This document shows positions 35,801-46,424 of a stretch of 64,000 nucleotides of DNA, piece by piece; positions within the stretch are counted from its first letter, which is position 1, and every line of letters starts with the position of its first letter. The position numbers and the translations under genes are program-made. Under the pieces are notes generated by a model. That model saw only the letters and a list, made by a program, of their open reading frames with translations. It was not told the DNA's origin and did not search any database. The DNA comes from Terebella lapidaria (Eukaryota; Annelida; Polychaeta; Terebellida; Terebellidae): positions 32,424,165 through 32,488,164 of the forward strand of contig OX424564.1 of NCBI GenBank assembly GCA_949152475.1, given 5' to 3'.

Positions 35801-38800
35801 TGTATATTGATGCCAACAGCCGTCATATCTCCCAGGAATTCCTTGTCCGTGTCAATTCCTATTTGTCAAATGCCTCTTGCTGAAATACCGGAATTATGTG
35901 AGATATCCGATACTATTAGTATGTGGGATATCCGATACATCCTGTTACATGTGATATTTGGCCTTTTGTTGGTTTTTACACAAAAGTTAATCAGTGTTAA
36001 TGGTATGAATTCAATATCATGGTTTGCATACTTGCTGTGAAGTCATATAGTGAGATGTACAGCGCATCGCAGATATTGCCATGATTATACGTTGTGTGTC
36101 ATTCAGGTCAGTCTCCAATATTATGATCATGCATTCATGTACTTTTAAAATCGAGAGAAAGTTGAGTGCTGCATGAAGCTTCAGCAACACACTGATTTGT
36201 CATCATGGCTTCAACTTTCTGTTCTGAAGATGAACACATTTCTTCCTTGACTTTCCCGTCCTTGGAGCCACGCTCATCATGCGTTTTCGGAGAGTTTGAA
36301 GGGGGACCACTACTCCGAAGGTCCAGCTGAAGACTTGTGTCGTTTGTGTCGCCAGTAGCTAAATCGTCACATTTCCTGTTGCCAGTTCCTACTTTGCTTT
36401 CATTACAAAGGCAACCAAGTTGTTTCGAAGCAGGACAATTTTTACAGCAATCTTTCAAGTAACAATCCGGTTTATGAGCATCACAGTTTCCACAGCAGTC
36501 ACTTCCGTTATCATCCATATCTTTGCCATGCCTACCATCTATTTTTTTAGCGTCATCATTGCCATGGTTACCATCTTGTTCTTTAGGATCGCCATCACTT
36601 CGCAAACTTAACACTAAGGAACTGCCCTCATCACTGCCTTGATCGCTTCCCAGTCTTTGCGAAAGAGATTGTTGCCTTGGTGATGAAGATTGTTGCCTTG
36701 GTGATGAGGATCGGTGCCTTGGTGGCAAAGATCTTTGCCTTGGAGACGAAGATGCTTGCCCTGGTGATAAGTACGTCTTTGGTGGAATTGGTATTTCCCG
36801 ACTCATTCCTGTCAACTGCTTGCCCTTGTCTTTGTTCATCTCATGATGCAACTTGCAGTTTGTTTACTTCGACTGGATTGCTTTGGTTGCATGTCAATGA
36901 GTAAGTAAACATATACCCGGTATGAAATGATCATGTGGAAGCATTCACACACATGGCACAAGACCACAAACTCTACATCAGCTTGTGCAAGTTGCCTACT
37001 GGTGGCTCCAGCTGATAACTTCCAGGAATTAGGCTCCTTTTGAAAGGTTGTGTGCTTTGCAACAAAACCCTAGATCACCAGTCAATAAATGTACTCCCAG
37101 CTCCGGCAGTCCCTTTTGCATACACAACTGCTGTGAGCCTGTGTCATTACCACTCGTTGGATATCTGTGATTTATGAAACCTCGTATCTTTCTATGGTAG
37201 CAGCTAGCCTAGCATCACAGCTGCTTTCAAAACCACATAACCATGCAAGTGAAAATCCCCATTTAAAACCTCCAGTGTGTAAGCCTACGTCACCAAGATG
37301 ATACATTGAGTGAAAGACATGAAAAGTAGGTACAAAAAATTTGGTGACTCAATCGGATTAATGGTGGATACTCCCAATGCGATTGATATACTACCATAGT
37401 CGCCTGAGGTGAAAAAAATATATATATATTAGTTACCTTATTTACTACATCATGTATTTAGGGAATGTATATAGATTTGATTTTAGTAACTATTTACACA
37501 GCATGTGTATTGCTGTTTTCACATTTGATGCAGTAGTCAATATCACATACCCTTGAACATGTTACATGATGTGGTGCGATTCCCAGCATCTTTAGTCTAA
37601 CTAAGCAAAAAGAAATCAATTTGGGCGATCACGAATGTAACCCAGAATGCAAATGAGCTGTTATCCTGTTCAAGGATCAATATTTTGCCATTTGTTTCTG
37701 CTGCTGAGTACTTTTCGGGAAATGCTGTAGGGATTTTCCAGAAAAAATGTTTCAATCCTTGAAGGCCAAAGTTATGTATGGAACATTTACTGTAGCAATA
37801 AAGTAGCCACACAGTAGATAATAGCTCAGACAATCACCCATCATATGACAGATGTGAACTTGAGAAGACATTTGCGATAAGAGCAGACCATGTTACTGGT
37901 AACTTTTTGAAGAAATAACAATACGCCCTAGAATTCAATAAGTCATGACCCAAGGTTTAGAGGAATGCGAAGGAACGATGAAAGAAACCGATACTTCGTC
38001 TGTTGAGCACTATTATATGAATATAGATCTAGTCTCCAGACAGTGATATTACATGTTCCTGACCAGTTCACTGCCAGCTAAGCACCTTCAGTCAACATGG
38101 TCAAGTGCAACACCCAATTTGAAAATTTACATTTTTCAACTAAAATTGCAAGTAAGAAAAAAATCATGTTACCAAGATGAAAAACTATAAACTTGGGCTA
38201 ACATTCACTAAAACTTGCAAACATATTTTATCATAAATACATTTTCACCCCTCGGATAATCATAGATATCATACCGGCACGAGTGTATGGAAATTATTCA
38301 TGTTTAATACTTGGCACATGCATAGTCTCGCAATATCTGATAGGACTTAGGGAGTCTAACACTGTTAGAAAATACAACAAAATCATGTCGCGACTATTGT
38401 GAATCTAGTCCATATAGATTATACTGTACATGTACATGTATTCAAGATCGGGTTTCCAAATATATTTGCAGTCGTATGGGATGTCTGATGTCATAGGTTG
38501 CTTCATCAACTTGGACAACATGACCATCAAATGGTCCAAGAACGGTCAGTACATTATATACAACATACAGTGAATTTATTCTTCACAATTCGCCAAAATT
38601 TCAATGTAGAGAGACTTTTGAATAGGGCTTTTTCTTCCTCTTATAAAAAATAAAGCGCTAGAGAACAAGACGTATTGAAATTGCGAATAAATTCTATGAA
38701 CTCCAGTCATCACCATTTGTTTCTTTCGAAATATATCCGTGTGAAAAATATATTGAAGGATATGTTTTCTTCCAGGTCAGGATTTGGGAAAGGCTTATGA

Positions 38801-41800
38801 CCTTGGTGCAAACCTCCGAAATGGAAAGTTCTTCCCTTCTGTGTGTTTAAAGGTGAATCACTAGGGAAGAAATGAAAATTTATATCTTAACGTCTGTAAC
38901 ATGTATGATACTAAGTTGTCGAGATTGTATAAACGTTATTTAAGAAAAAATTTTGATTTTATCGATTTCCTTTATTTGCAGAATGCTGAGTTGAGATTCA
39001 ACTTTGGAGACAGTCCTTTCGCCTACCCACCCCAGGTGAGTTTGACTGACAAACACGCTCATTTCATCAAACAGAGATAAATGATTGAAAAACATTTCAA
39101 TTCTAAAGCATAATAAACTCTGCATGTGTATTTCAGGGTGGCTACGTTGCAGTTAACCAAGCTCCAAAGGAATTTACATGTAACTCTACTGTCTCAGGTA
39201 AATGGAACCACATTACAATAAACTAAATGGATTTAATAATGCTGATATTTGGGTCTATATATTTATTTGCTGGACACACAAAGGAATGCATTTATTGGAT
39301 TTCCGCACCAGGTGGCAGTGCTGTGCAGTCAGCGACTCCGAAACCAAATGCTCCCTACGCAATCATCATTGAGGTTTGTTTCAGTAATTTTTGTAAGAAT
39401 AAAAAAAGTGTTGAATTGTGTTCATTGTTCAATCTAGAGTTTGCTTAAATAAAATAGTTTTTGCTTAAATAAGTTTGCTTAAATTAAATAGTTTTATTAG
39501 AGTTTGCTTAAATAAAATAGTTTTTGATACGTTAAAATTCATCACTAAGCCTGTTCATTTGGGCCATTCTTTCCAATCTGTTTATTCTAGAATTGCGTCT
39601 TATTGTTTGATTGGCTTTCGAATGTCATTCCGGAATTGACAGAGTGGTATTCTGCTATTCGGTCTTTTCAGCGGAATGAGCAGTTCGCAATTCTGGAATT
39701 AGCAAAACATTTCTAGAATTTGCAGTTCTATTTGATTATTATATGATTCTGGTTGAAATGCGCATGCGTATCCATTCCTGAATGTAATATTCAGAATACC
39801 CAATAGCCCCAAATGAACAGGGCTATTATATAAAACAGTCATGCTCGGATGTATTGAGTGTTTTGTTTATTTGTGTTGACAGCCCTCGAGGGAACTGGCG
39901 GACCAGGTAAATATTTCATCTCAATAATATTTGTAGTAACTTGATTGTTAGTTCACAATTATGAAATTTATGCTCTTTTTTTCCATGAATGTTGCAACAA
40001 AAATAAATATCTCACCAACAGACTCTGATGCAAATTCAGAAATTCAAGAAACACATTTCCAGTCCAAAAATCAAGTAAGTAAATTACCTATGTTCCCTGA
40101 ACTATATTGCTATTTGAAAACAACTTTTGTAATAGAATGGAATTTAATGTTTGATATGTTACCAATGTTGCATGATGTTCTAACCCCACACACAGTGAGT
40201 TGTTACTGATGGGGGGTACGGCTGCTAAAGACCAGATTGATGCGCTTATGAGAGGGGTAAATACTGAAAAACTGATGAAATGTGATATCCACAATTTTCC
40301 TCCTGGGTGTATGAGTTTATGCCTATAAATTCACTTTCATCACCAACAGGTTGAGATTATTGTCGGTACACCAGGGCGGTTGGAGGACCTGATCTCTACG
40401 TCAAAGTTACTTCTGTCCTCGTGTCGTTTCTTCGTTCTCGATGAGTGTGTGAGTGTGACAACTTGCTTGTGTGTACATGTATCTAAATATATCTGATTAT
40501 ATGTCACTCGTGAATCAAATATTTGCATGTATCAACACGTCAAAAACAAGTAGATTCTTCATGAAATTTATGTAATCCATTTGTGAAGTAAATTCAGAAA
40601 ATTTGTAAATGCATGCTTAAATCTCTCCCGATTCCAACAAATCCACTGATAAATGTTTCTTTTCTCTTACGGTTTCAAACATTAAGCATGTTGATGCAAA
40701 AACTCCCAATCATAAAAATGATTTGTTTTTCCCAAAAGGACGGCTTACTATCGGCTGGGTATGGGGACCTGATCACAAGAATTCACCAGCAGATCCCGAA
40801 AGTGACCTCGGACGGCAAGAGACTTCAGATGATCGTCTGTTCAGCCACGCTTCACTCCTTCGACGTCAAGAAAATGGCTGTATGTGTCTTTGTCTGTTAT
40901 TGTTCATGAAAGTTTATCAGTTTCAGTTCTTTCTTTTATGTACATGTATGTTTTGTTACATCTCCAAAGGCATGAAAAATGAAAAGTTGCTAAAAGAATA
41001 GTTTATGTGAAACGTAAATTAATTCAGAACTATGGTCATGATTCCTCTGTTGTGTAGTTCACATATTATTTGCCATACTCGAAGAAGTTAAAAGGTGAAA
41101 TCCTTTTCAATAATTTACAGGAGAGACTGATGCACTTTCCGACGTGGATCGACTTGAAAGGACAGGACAGTGTCCCTGAAACCGTTCACCATGTGGTATG
41201 TATCAGGGATGTATACATAGCCATGTACATGGACCTTTCATGGTTAACTTTCATTAGATGTTATGTACGGCTGCAAGTTTGAGATGCTATGATAAATTTG
41301 TGATATTATTCAACACCGTAAATTCTCAGTTACTGAGTTCCACATAGATTCACATTCTAAAAGTTTAAATCTTCCCCCCTGCTATAACAGTATAAGAGGG
41401 TTCTAAGTGCTATATATATTGCTAATACCAGGTGCTGCCTGTAGATCCTAAAGTCGACACCACATGGAAAGAGCTCAGGAATCACATTCAAACAGACGGC
41501 GTTCATAAGGAGGATCGACTCAATCCTTCCATAGAAACACCAGGTAACTCTCATGCAGAAAACTAAATTTGTTTGAATCATATATATGATATAAGTGTCT
41601 CTGATCCTGTCAGAAAATTATTCTTGCAGGTCAAACATTGTTTGAGTCTGAAAGTTTGCAAACTGCATTTGATTTGAAGTACTCCATAGTGACAGTCTGA
41701 TCGACTATTGTTTGAATACGGTATGTATTTAATTTGATGTTAACTCGCATTCAGTAATTGTTTGTCAACTTGGCAGAGATGTTGTCAGAAGCTGTGAAGA

Positions 41801-44800
41801 TACTGAAGGGTGAATACACGGTCCGTGCGATTCGTCAACATAACATGGACAAGGCCATCATCTTCTGTCGAACCAAGATAGACTGCGATAACATGGAGAA
41901 ATATCTCAACCAGCATGGCGGAGGTATGTCATTCTTAACCAGTCATAATTTGTAAGTGGCAAAGGAAATCTTCATCTACTATCCAATATTATTAGAGTTT
42001 TTATGCCCTTGAACCATGGCATTAAACATGTTAAGGTACATGGTACATGCTTCACTTTGGGGGTATTGAACTCTTAAATACCTTCAATGAATGTTTTTCA
42101 TCTTGAAACCGTAACGGATATTGTGAAAAAGACATATCGTAAATATGACTGGATATACTTGATTTTTAGGTTACCGGACCTTTGGTCCGATAACCTATTG
42201 GCATGGCGTTGCGTCCGTCCGTCCGTCCGTCCGTCCGTCCGTCCGTCCGTCCGTCCGTCCGTCCGTCCGTCCGTCCGTCCGTCCGTCCGGCGTTAACATT
42301 TTTATCTTTAAAGTTAACGATCGAATCTTTCTGAAATTTTGCACAAAAATGCCTAAAAATATTTTGAGAAGGAGGTATTTTTTTGTTTTTTGATTTTCGC
42401 ATTTTTTTCAAAATGGCGGCCGTTTTTGTCGAAAAACGCTCAATTTTGGACATTGACGGCCATTTTCTCAAAAACTGTCTGATCAGTTTTGAGTTTTTGG
42501 TTTCAAAAGATTCCCCTCATATACCTCTGTGATATGTATAAGTTTGGTTGCCCTAAATCTGCCGGTTTCTGTGTGGCGGCCATTTTGAATTTTTGGCGGG
42601 TCGGCGAAAAAAAATTTTTTCGCCCCAAATCGCATTACTATCCATTTTGGGCCATTTCTAGGGCAAAAAAAATTTTTCACCCTTTGAAAAAAATTTTGGA
42701 CTTAGAAAATTTTCGGCACTTTTTCCCTTCATAATGGGAGCTGTCCGGACTGTACTCATAGAACGCTTGAAGATAGAGCTTAGAAATTGGCACTTTCAAA
42801 TGGGAAGTCATATATGGCGACTTGTGTGGTGACCTTGAATTTGACCTTGGATGACCTTGAAAGGTCAAAACAGCCATTTTTGGGTCGAAAAACGCTCAAA
42901 TTTGCACCTGGTCTGTATTTTCTCAAAAACTGTCTGATCAGTTTTGAGATTTTTTCTTAAAAAGATTCCTCTTATATACCTCTGTGACGTGTATAAGTTT
43001 TGTTCCCCTTGAATCGCCGATCTCAGTGTGGCGGCCATTTTGAATTTTTGACGAGTCGGCGAAAAAAAAATTTTTCGCCCCAAATAACATTACTATCCAT
43101 TTTGGGCCATTTCTAGGCAAAAAAAAATTTTCACCCTTTGAAAAAAATTTTGGACTTGGAAAATTTTCGGCACTTTTTTCCTTCATAATGGGAGCTGTCA
43201 GGACTGTACTCATAGAACGCTTGAAGATAGAGCTTAGAAATTGGCACTTTCAAATGGGAAGTCATATATGGCGACTTGTGTGGTGACCTTGAATTTGACC
43301 TTCGATGACCTTGAAAGGTCAAAACAGCCATTTTGGGGTCAAAAAATGCCCAGATTTGCCTTTGTAGATGAAATGCTTGCAGATAGAGCTCATGTTTGCA
43401 TTATGAACATATAGGAAGACATATATGGCACAACTAATGATGACCTTGAACTTGACGTCAGATGACCTTGAGTGCCAAATGTCTGACTTGGAATGTGTAA
43501 ATTGACCTGAGCGGCCTAAACGATTCCACCCAACATATAGAATATCAAATGCCGCACACATACATGTAATGGTTACATCGAGGTTCATACGGATGACCTT
43601 GATTGGTAAATCCCAAGGTCATATGTTTACACTGCGAACCTTGATTGGTAAATCTCAAGGTCTGTTACCTGCCAATGCTGCCATGGCCAAACCAAAATTG
43701 TCCGGTAACCTATCTTAGCCTTTGGGCTAATTTTTTATTATAAAAAGCAAAGTAGTGTCCTGATTCTTAAATGTTTTAACAGTTTTATTGTCTGGGAGTT
43801 TGTGTAGTTTATGTTTAGTCATTATGCTAAAAAATAATCACAAATCTTACAGCAAATTTGTCGTCTGTATGACTGATGTTGAATAACATTTGCACATGAC
43901 AGGTCGTAACAAGAACAAGATGTTTTCATGTGTGTGTCTCCATGGTGACAGAAAGCCGCAGGAAAGGAAAGCCAACCTCGAGAGCTTCAAAGTTTGTACA
44001 ATTATAATGGCTATAAAAATTAATGATATTGAATTTAAAAAGGGTGATTTGACTAATCAGCTTGAAAGCCAGTGCATTGTACATATTTTGAATCTTTCTG
44101 CCAGCGTGGTGAAGTCAAATTCTTGATCTGCACGGACGTCGCAGCTCGTGGAATCGATGTAGCTGGCCTACCGTTTGGTTAGTGAACTAAACACATTCAT
44201 TGCTAGATTCTTACTAGCTTCGCATAAGTTCCTACTTTTTACTTGATGAAAGGTCAAGAATATATAATTTTATGGCCATATTTTCAGTGATAAATGTGAC
44301 GTTACCGGACGAGAAACAGAATTACGTCCACAGAATCGGTAGAGTCGGTCGCGCTGAGAGGTAAGTTTTGATGCAGCAAAAATTGTACTCGCGTATCAGT
44401 TTGTATAGTGAATATTTAGCACATTGTGTCCCCATTTAGTGCACAATCTCCTAATATATAACTCATCGTTTCGTACTGTAGGATGGGTCTTGCAGTCAGC
44501 TTCAGCTCAACAGTCAAAGAAAAGGCAAGTATAAACTTTAGTATCACGGTATAAATTGCATAATTTTCCCTGTAATGTATGGTTTTCATGTCTTGCCCTT
44601 GGCCGAATTTTCAGAAAAATAAAATCTTTAAAAATTTCATAAGACACAAGAATTGCCAACATCTTTAATATTTCATAGGATACAAAAATCAACTTCTCAC
44701 TGACATTCGGTGCCATCCTGTCTTTACTGTATTTAGAAAATACATTCTTTATTATGTTCTCGGACAGGTTTGGTATCACTCGAACTGCAGTAACCGAGGG

Positions 44801-45634
44801 AGAGGCTGCCACAACACTCGACTTACAGACCAGGGCGGCTGCTGTATCTGGTACAATGAACCTCAGGTCAGAAGATTAAAACAAGGAAATTCTACTTTGA
44901 GTTTACTGATATGAAATTCAATATTGTGCATTTTGAATTTTCTTGTTATTGAAACTCATTCTGTAATGAAACCGATTTGCGTATATGGACGATAATTTGC
45001 ATACAAATATCAATTTTGGTTTTGCGTGTATGGTGTAAAGTATTGTAACAATTTGTGCAATTATGTGTATCTTTGTGTACACACAGTATCTGGGAGACAT
45101 AGAGGAACACCTCGGTGTGACGATTGACCAGGTCGACACAAATCTCAAAGTCCAAGCTGACGAGTTTGATGGGAAGGTCACATACGGGCAGAAACGCAAA
45201 AATCTTGGTGAATATCACTGCGCACAGTCATGTATGATAATAATAATAATAATAATAATAATGATTGTAGTTTGTATATATAGCGCTTTTCTATGTTTAA
45301 CACGTGCATGGTCTTCACAATACAAAAAGTAGAACGCTATGTATAAGCGAGATGCATACTGCTATTTAAAACTTATTATCCATACAGTAGCGTAGAATGC
45401 TAGTGGAACGAAAGTTTCCAAAATTTGAACGATCAGGTTTAACACATGATATTGATAATCAATTAAATGGAATCAATGAAATAATCAATAACGTGTTGCT
45501 CACCAGGTTCCGGATATCAAGGCCACGTTGAAATGTTGGCGCCGACGGTCAAAGAACTCGGGCAGTTGGAGAAAAAGGCGCAGTCATCTTACATCAACCT
45601 TCTCTATAAGAAACCTTTTGCCAAGAAACTATAA
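24568..45634 (+). CDS. DDX1: ATP-dependent RNA helicase DDX1, complete, 27 exons, 741 residues
   Basis: Exons: 24568-24629, 25059-25122, 25446-25475, 25628-25733, 25833-25880, 26085-26174, 26449-26609, 38472-38544, 38776-38852, 38982-39035, 39137-39197, 39312-39373, 39883-39906, 40022-40074, 40196-40256, 40350-40448, 40739-40879, 41121-41195, 41432-41543, 41777-41923, 43903-43991, 44105-44177, 44288-44360, 44482-44524, 44768-44866, 45087-45207, 45507-45634. They sum to 741 codons plus stop; human DDX1 has 740. Seen: AETGSGKTG (Walker A); a SPRY domain (~residues 105-275) between motifs I and Ia; [37 protein letters not shown]. Motif II reads DECD across the exon 16/17 junction, where the family has DEAD. 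DDX1 acts in tRNA ligase complex function and RNA repair. The intron after 44524 has a GC donor, and the 11.9-kb seventh intron splits SPRY. Start: first ATG, giving [11 protein letters not shown]. Confidence 0.95.
24785..24997. mobile_element. Small MITE in DDX1 intron 1
   Basis: The ends TACTGTAAAACGACTAATTC and the complement of AATTAGTCTTTTTACAGTA bracket 213 bases with several GCCAAATT words. TA target choice is likely. There is no coding frame. Confidence 0.65.
26413..26443 (+). promoter_or_regulatory. C-homopolymer serving as polypyrimidine tract of DDX1 exon 7
   Basis: A run of about 30 C, broken only near its left edge, lies directly before the CTACCAG acceptor at 26442-26448. As the polypyrimidine tract of the first SPRY exon it is unusual in being almost pure C instead of T-rich. 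Its length is likely to vary between alleles. Confidence 0.6.
26828..26866 (+). repeat. Poly-T run
   Basis: About 39 T in a row at the left border of repeat DNA in DDX1 intron 7. Confidence 0.9.
26867..27204 (+). repeat. Diverged lead-in to the satellite
   Basis: Two weakly similar stretches (TTGGTTTCCGATCAATAACTC near 26880 and TTGGTTTCCGATCGATAACTC near 27035) precede the regular 148-bp array. They look like an unrelated or very old repeat unit. Confidence 0.4.
27205..29399 (+). repeat. 148-bp satellite array, left part
   Basis: Tandem units of 148 bases (one of 157 with a 9-base repeat insertion near 27600) contain CGGCACTTCCTGTTTGGCCG, TATCTCGGAAACGGTGCGTC, GAAACGGAGCTCAATTTCGG and ACAAACTAGTCTAG. 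There are about 15 units here. The unit keeps one plus-strand frame open for ~71 codons, so a ladder of open frames appears, but each ends at the same TAG and no protein family is seen. Confidence 0.95.
29401..30552 (+). mobile_element. TGACCTTGA element, copy 1, inserted in the satellite
   Basis: The left end has a palindrome (AGGTTACCGGACC, TAT, GGTCCGATAACCT). The right end has GTCCGGTAACCTATC and a second hairpin TTAGCCCTTGGGCTAA. The outer TAGGTTACCGGAC words of the two ends are inverted repeats. The flanks are runs of T that belong to the satellite unit. There is no coding frame. The interior carries at least seven exact TGACCTTGA words. A longer copy lies at 42167-43730. Class not determined: non-autonomous DNA transposon most likely. 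Confidence 0.75.
30553..32052 (+). repeat. 148-bp satellite array, right part
   Basis: About ten more units of the same satellite resume after the inserted element. The block around 30840-31330 is nearly identical to 28350-28840 on the other side, which shows a higher-order duplication of several units. The last units are more diverged and the array ends abruptly at about 32052. Confidence 0.95.
32053..32790. other. Intronic DNA, no feature recognised
   Basis: AT-rich DDX1 intron sequence between the satellite and the antisense exon. No repeat family or coding pattern was recognised. Confidence 0.35.
32791..34065 (-). CDS. Candidate antisense gene inside DDX1 intron 7, with TQT-type motifs
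   Basis: Two minus-strand exons, 33705-34065 and 32791-32957, join in frame (donor CATG|GTAACT, acceptor GAGCTTTAG|GTCACA; the split Gly codon fits) to give 175 residues ending in TGA. The family is not recognised. Residues 1-75 are Ser-rich and probably disordered. Between residues 75 and 118 come [18 protein letters not shown] and EIGVQVNET, three evenly spaced words of the T-Q-T / V-Q-V kind that dynein light chain LC8 binds. The second exon is more hydrophobic ([20 protein letters not shown], then RIRRILIF). A 5' untranslated exon or further coding exons may lie upstream, since an in-frame TGA stands 24 bases before the ATG. A spurious open frame remains possible. Confidence 0.45.
33345..33430. 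repeat. Possible DNA-transposon end
   Basis: CAGTAAAACCTCCCTTAGTC resembles the terminal CAGTxAAACCTC words of Tc1/mariner/pogo-type elements. The opposite end was not located. Confidence 0.3.
34141..35546. other. Intronic DNA, no feature recognised
   Basis: DDX1 intron 7 sequence with short repeats of TTACCATGG near 35350 and a G-rich run at 35397-35418. No supported gene or element was seen here. Confidence 0.35.
35547..35727. mobile_element. Small MITE, TACAGTGGTCYCTGTAAG family
   Basis: The ends TACAGTGGTCTCTGTAAGAT and the complement of TTCTTACAGGGACCACTGTA bracket 181 bases. Internal AGTCTTATTTC words repeat the theme. TA target duplication and the CAGTGG start fit a Tc1/mariner-like non-autonomous element. 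Confidence 0.7.
36135..36839 (-). CDS. Unrecognised Cys-rich, SPRQ-repeat protein frame inside DDX1 intron 7
   Basis: A 234-codon minus-strand frame runs from ATG ([20 protein letters not shown]) to a TGA at 36135. It is long for this AT-rich intron. Residues ~25-60 hold tandem SSPRQ/PPRH words ([20 protein letters not shown]), an acidic Asp/Gly stretch follows, then a Cys-rich segment near residues 115-150 with paired Cys ([29 protein letters not shown]). The tail is Ser/Lys/Glu-rich. A stop lies upstream in frame, so this is either a first coding exon or a single-exon gene. It may belong with the antisense gene at 32791-34065, but I saw no convincing splice link. Confidence 0.35.
   Translation of the reverse strand: MNKDKGKQLTGMSREIPIPPKTYLSPGQASSSPRQRSLPPRHRSSSPRQQSSSPRQQSLSQRLGSDQGSDEGSSLVLSLRSDGDPKEQDGNHGNDDAKKIDGRHGKDMDDNGSDCCGNCDAHKPDCYLKDCCKNCPASKQLGCLCNESKVGTGNRKCDDLATGDTNDTSLQLDLRSSGPPSNSPKTHDERGSKDGKVKEEMCSSSEQKVEAMMTNQCVAEASCSTQLSLDFKST
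36852..38471. other. Remaining DDX1 intron 7, no feature recognised
   Basis: AT-rich intron sequence leading to the acceptor TTTGCAG at 38465-38471. A 78-codon minus frame at 37597-37833 has no family signature. Confidence 0.35.
39547..39825. mobile_element. Small MITE in DDX1 intron 12, AGCCCTGTTCATTTGGGGC family
   Basis: AGCCTGTTCATTTGGGCC at the left and the complement of GCCCCAAATGAACAGGGCT at the right are inverted repeats around 279 bases. Internal TTCTAGAATT words are also palindromic. Confidence 0.7.
42167..43730 (+). mobile_element. TGACCTTGA element, copy 2, in DDX1 intron 20
   Basis: It has the same ends as copy 1 (TAGGTTACCGGACC palindrome; GTCCGGTAACCTATC and the GCCTTTGGGC hairpin). 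It is longer because a segment of about 455 bases is tandemly duplicated (starting near 42474 and 42929), and because a (GTCC)n run of about 19 units lies near the left end. It holds seven exact TGACCTTGA words. There is no coding frame. Confidence 0.75.
42213..42288 (+). repeat. (GTCC)n microsatellite
   Basis: About 19 uninterrupted GTCC units near the left end of the mobile element. In copy 1 the same place has only a few interrupted units, so the run has expanded here. Confidence 0.9.
45237..45263 (+). repeat. (ATA)n microsatellite
   Basis: About nine ATA units in DDX1 intron 26. Confidence 0.85.
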
Positions 45635-46103
45635 CAAACCGTGTCAATTTACTCATCATACTGTGTTCCAACAAAATGCTGTGCAGAGTTATCTCAGCCT
45701 ACTTACTTACATATATGGCATAGTCTACCTAACAGTGGCAATGATATATATAACTCACATCATACCGGTATGACATGTTTCATGTTCAATGTTCCAAAAC
45801 TACCTACGATTTGTGAGTTTTTGCTCATATATACTCCATATTACGCCAGTTGTACTACATGTGTTTATGTTTTTCTTGGGTTTTACATGTATATGCGAAC
45901 ATCTATCATTTAAAATCTGATGCTGAGTTCAGAATATAATGTACTGAGATGATTTGCCACTATAGTTAGCAAAAACAAGGGAGTTTGGAATACTTATTGC
46001 GTTCAGCGAGTTAAATCGGTCAGTACGTTGGTAAGTTTGAGTGATATACATGTATGTTTAAATCTTTTTTGTTGTTGATTCCCTGCTTGTTGAATGCAAC
46101 TGG

Positions 46104-46109
46104 AATAAA
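46104..46109 (+). terminator. Probable DDX1 polyadenylation signal
   Basis: AATAAA 470 bases after the DDX1 stop, before the convergent carboxypeptidase gene. Confidence 0.5.
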
Positions 46110-46263
46110 TCGCATTGTTGAGAGCTGTTTTGAATATTTTGACTCGCAAAAAAAAAATAAATAAAAACCAAATGAGGGCCTCATTCCTTATGGATATGTG
46201 TGCAAATAAAATGTCCCAAATGATGAAACTAGATGACAAAGAAATACTTAATTTTCGAGGTAG

Positions 46264-46269
46264 TTTATT
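46264..46269 (-). terminator. Probable polyadenylation signal of the minus-strand carboxypeptidase
   Basis: TTTATT on the plus strand, AATAAA on the minus strand, about 100 bases past the stop at 46372-46374. It lies just beyond the 77-base tandem duplication. Confidence 0.5.
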
Positions 46270-46270
46270 C

Positions 46271-46424
46271 GGTTGCGAATCGTTCACAAGTAGCTCAAGA
46301 GCTGTAAGGTTCATCGTTGAGGAATTTCTCAAAAATGATGTACCCTCGGTTGCGAATCGTTCACAAGTAGCTCAAGAGCTGTAAGGTTCATCGTTGAGGA
46401 ATTTCTCAAAAATGATGTACCCTC
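46271..46424. repeat. 77-bp tandem duplication of the carboxypeptidase gene end
   Basis: 46271-46347 and 46348-46424 are near-identical. The unit covers the last coding bases, the stop and the first bases of 3' UTR of the minus-strand gene. The inner copy is the one in frame; the outer copy has become 3' UTR. Confidence 0.85.

Noticed and set aside
37597-37833. 78-codon minus-strand frame in DDX1 intron 7
   Set aside because: No domain, and no splice partner in phase with the other antisense frames.
42087-42296. Frame encoding repeated Arg-Pro-Ser-Val
   Set aside because: Translation of the (GTCC)n microsatellite in the mobile element.
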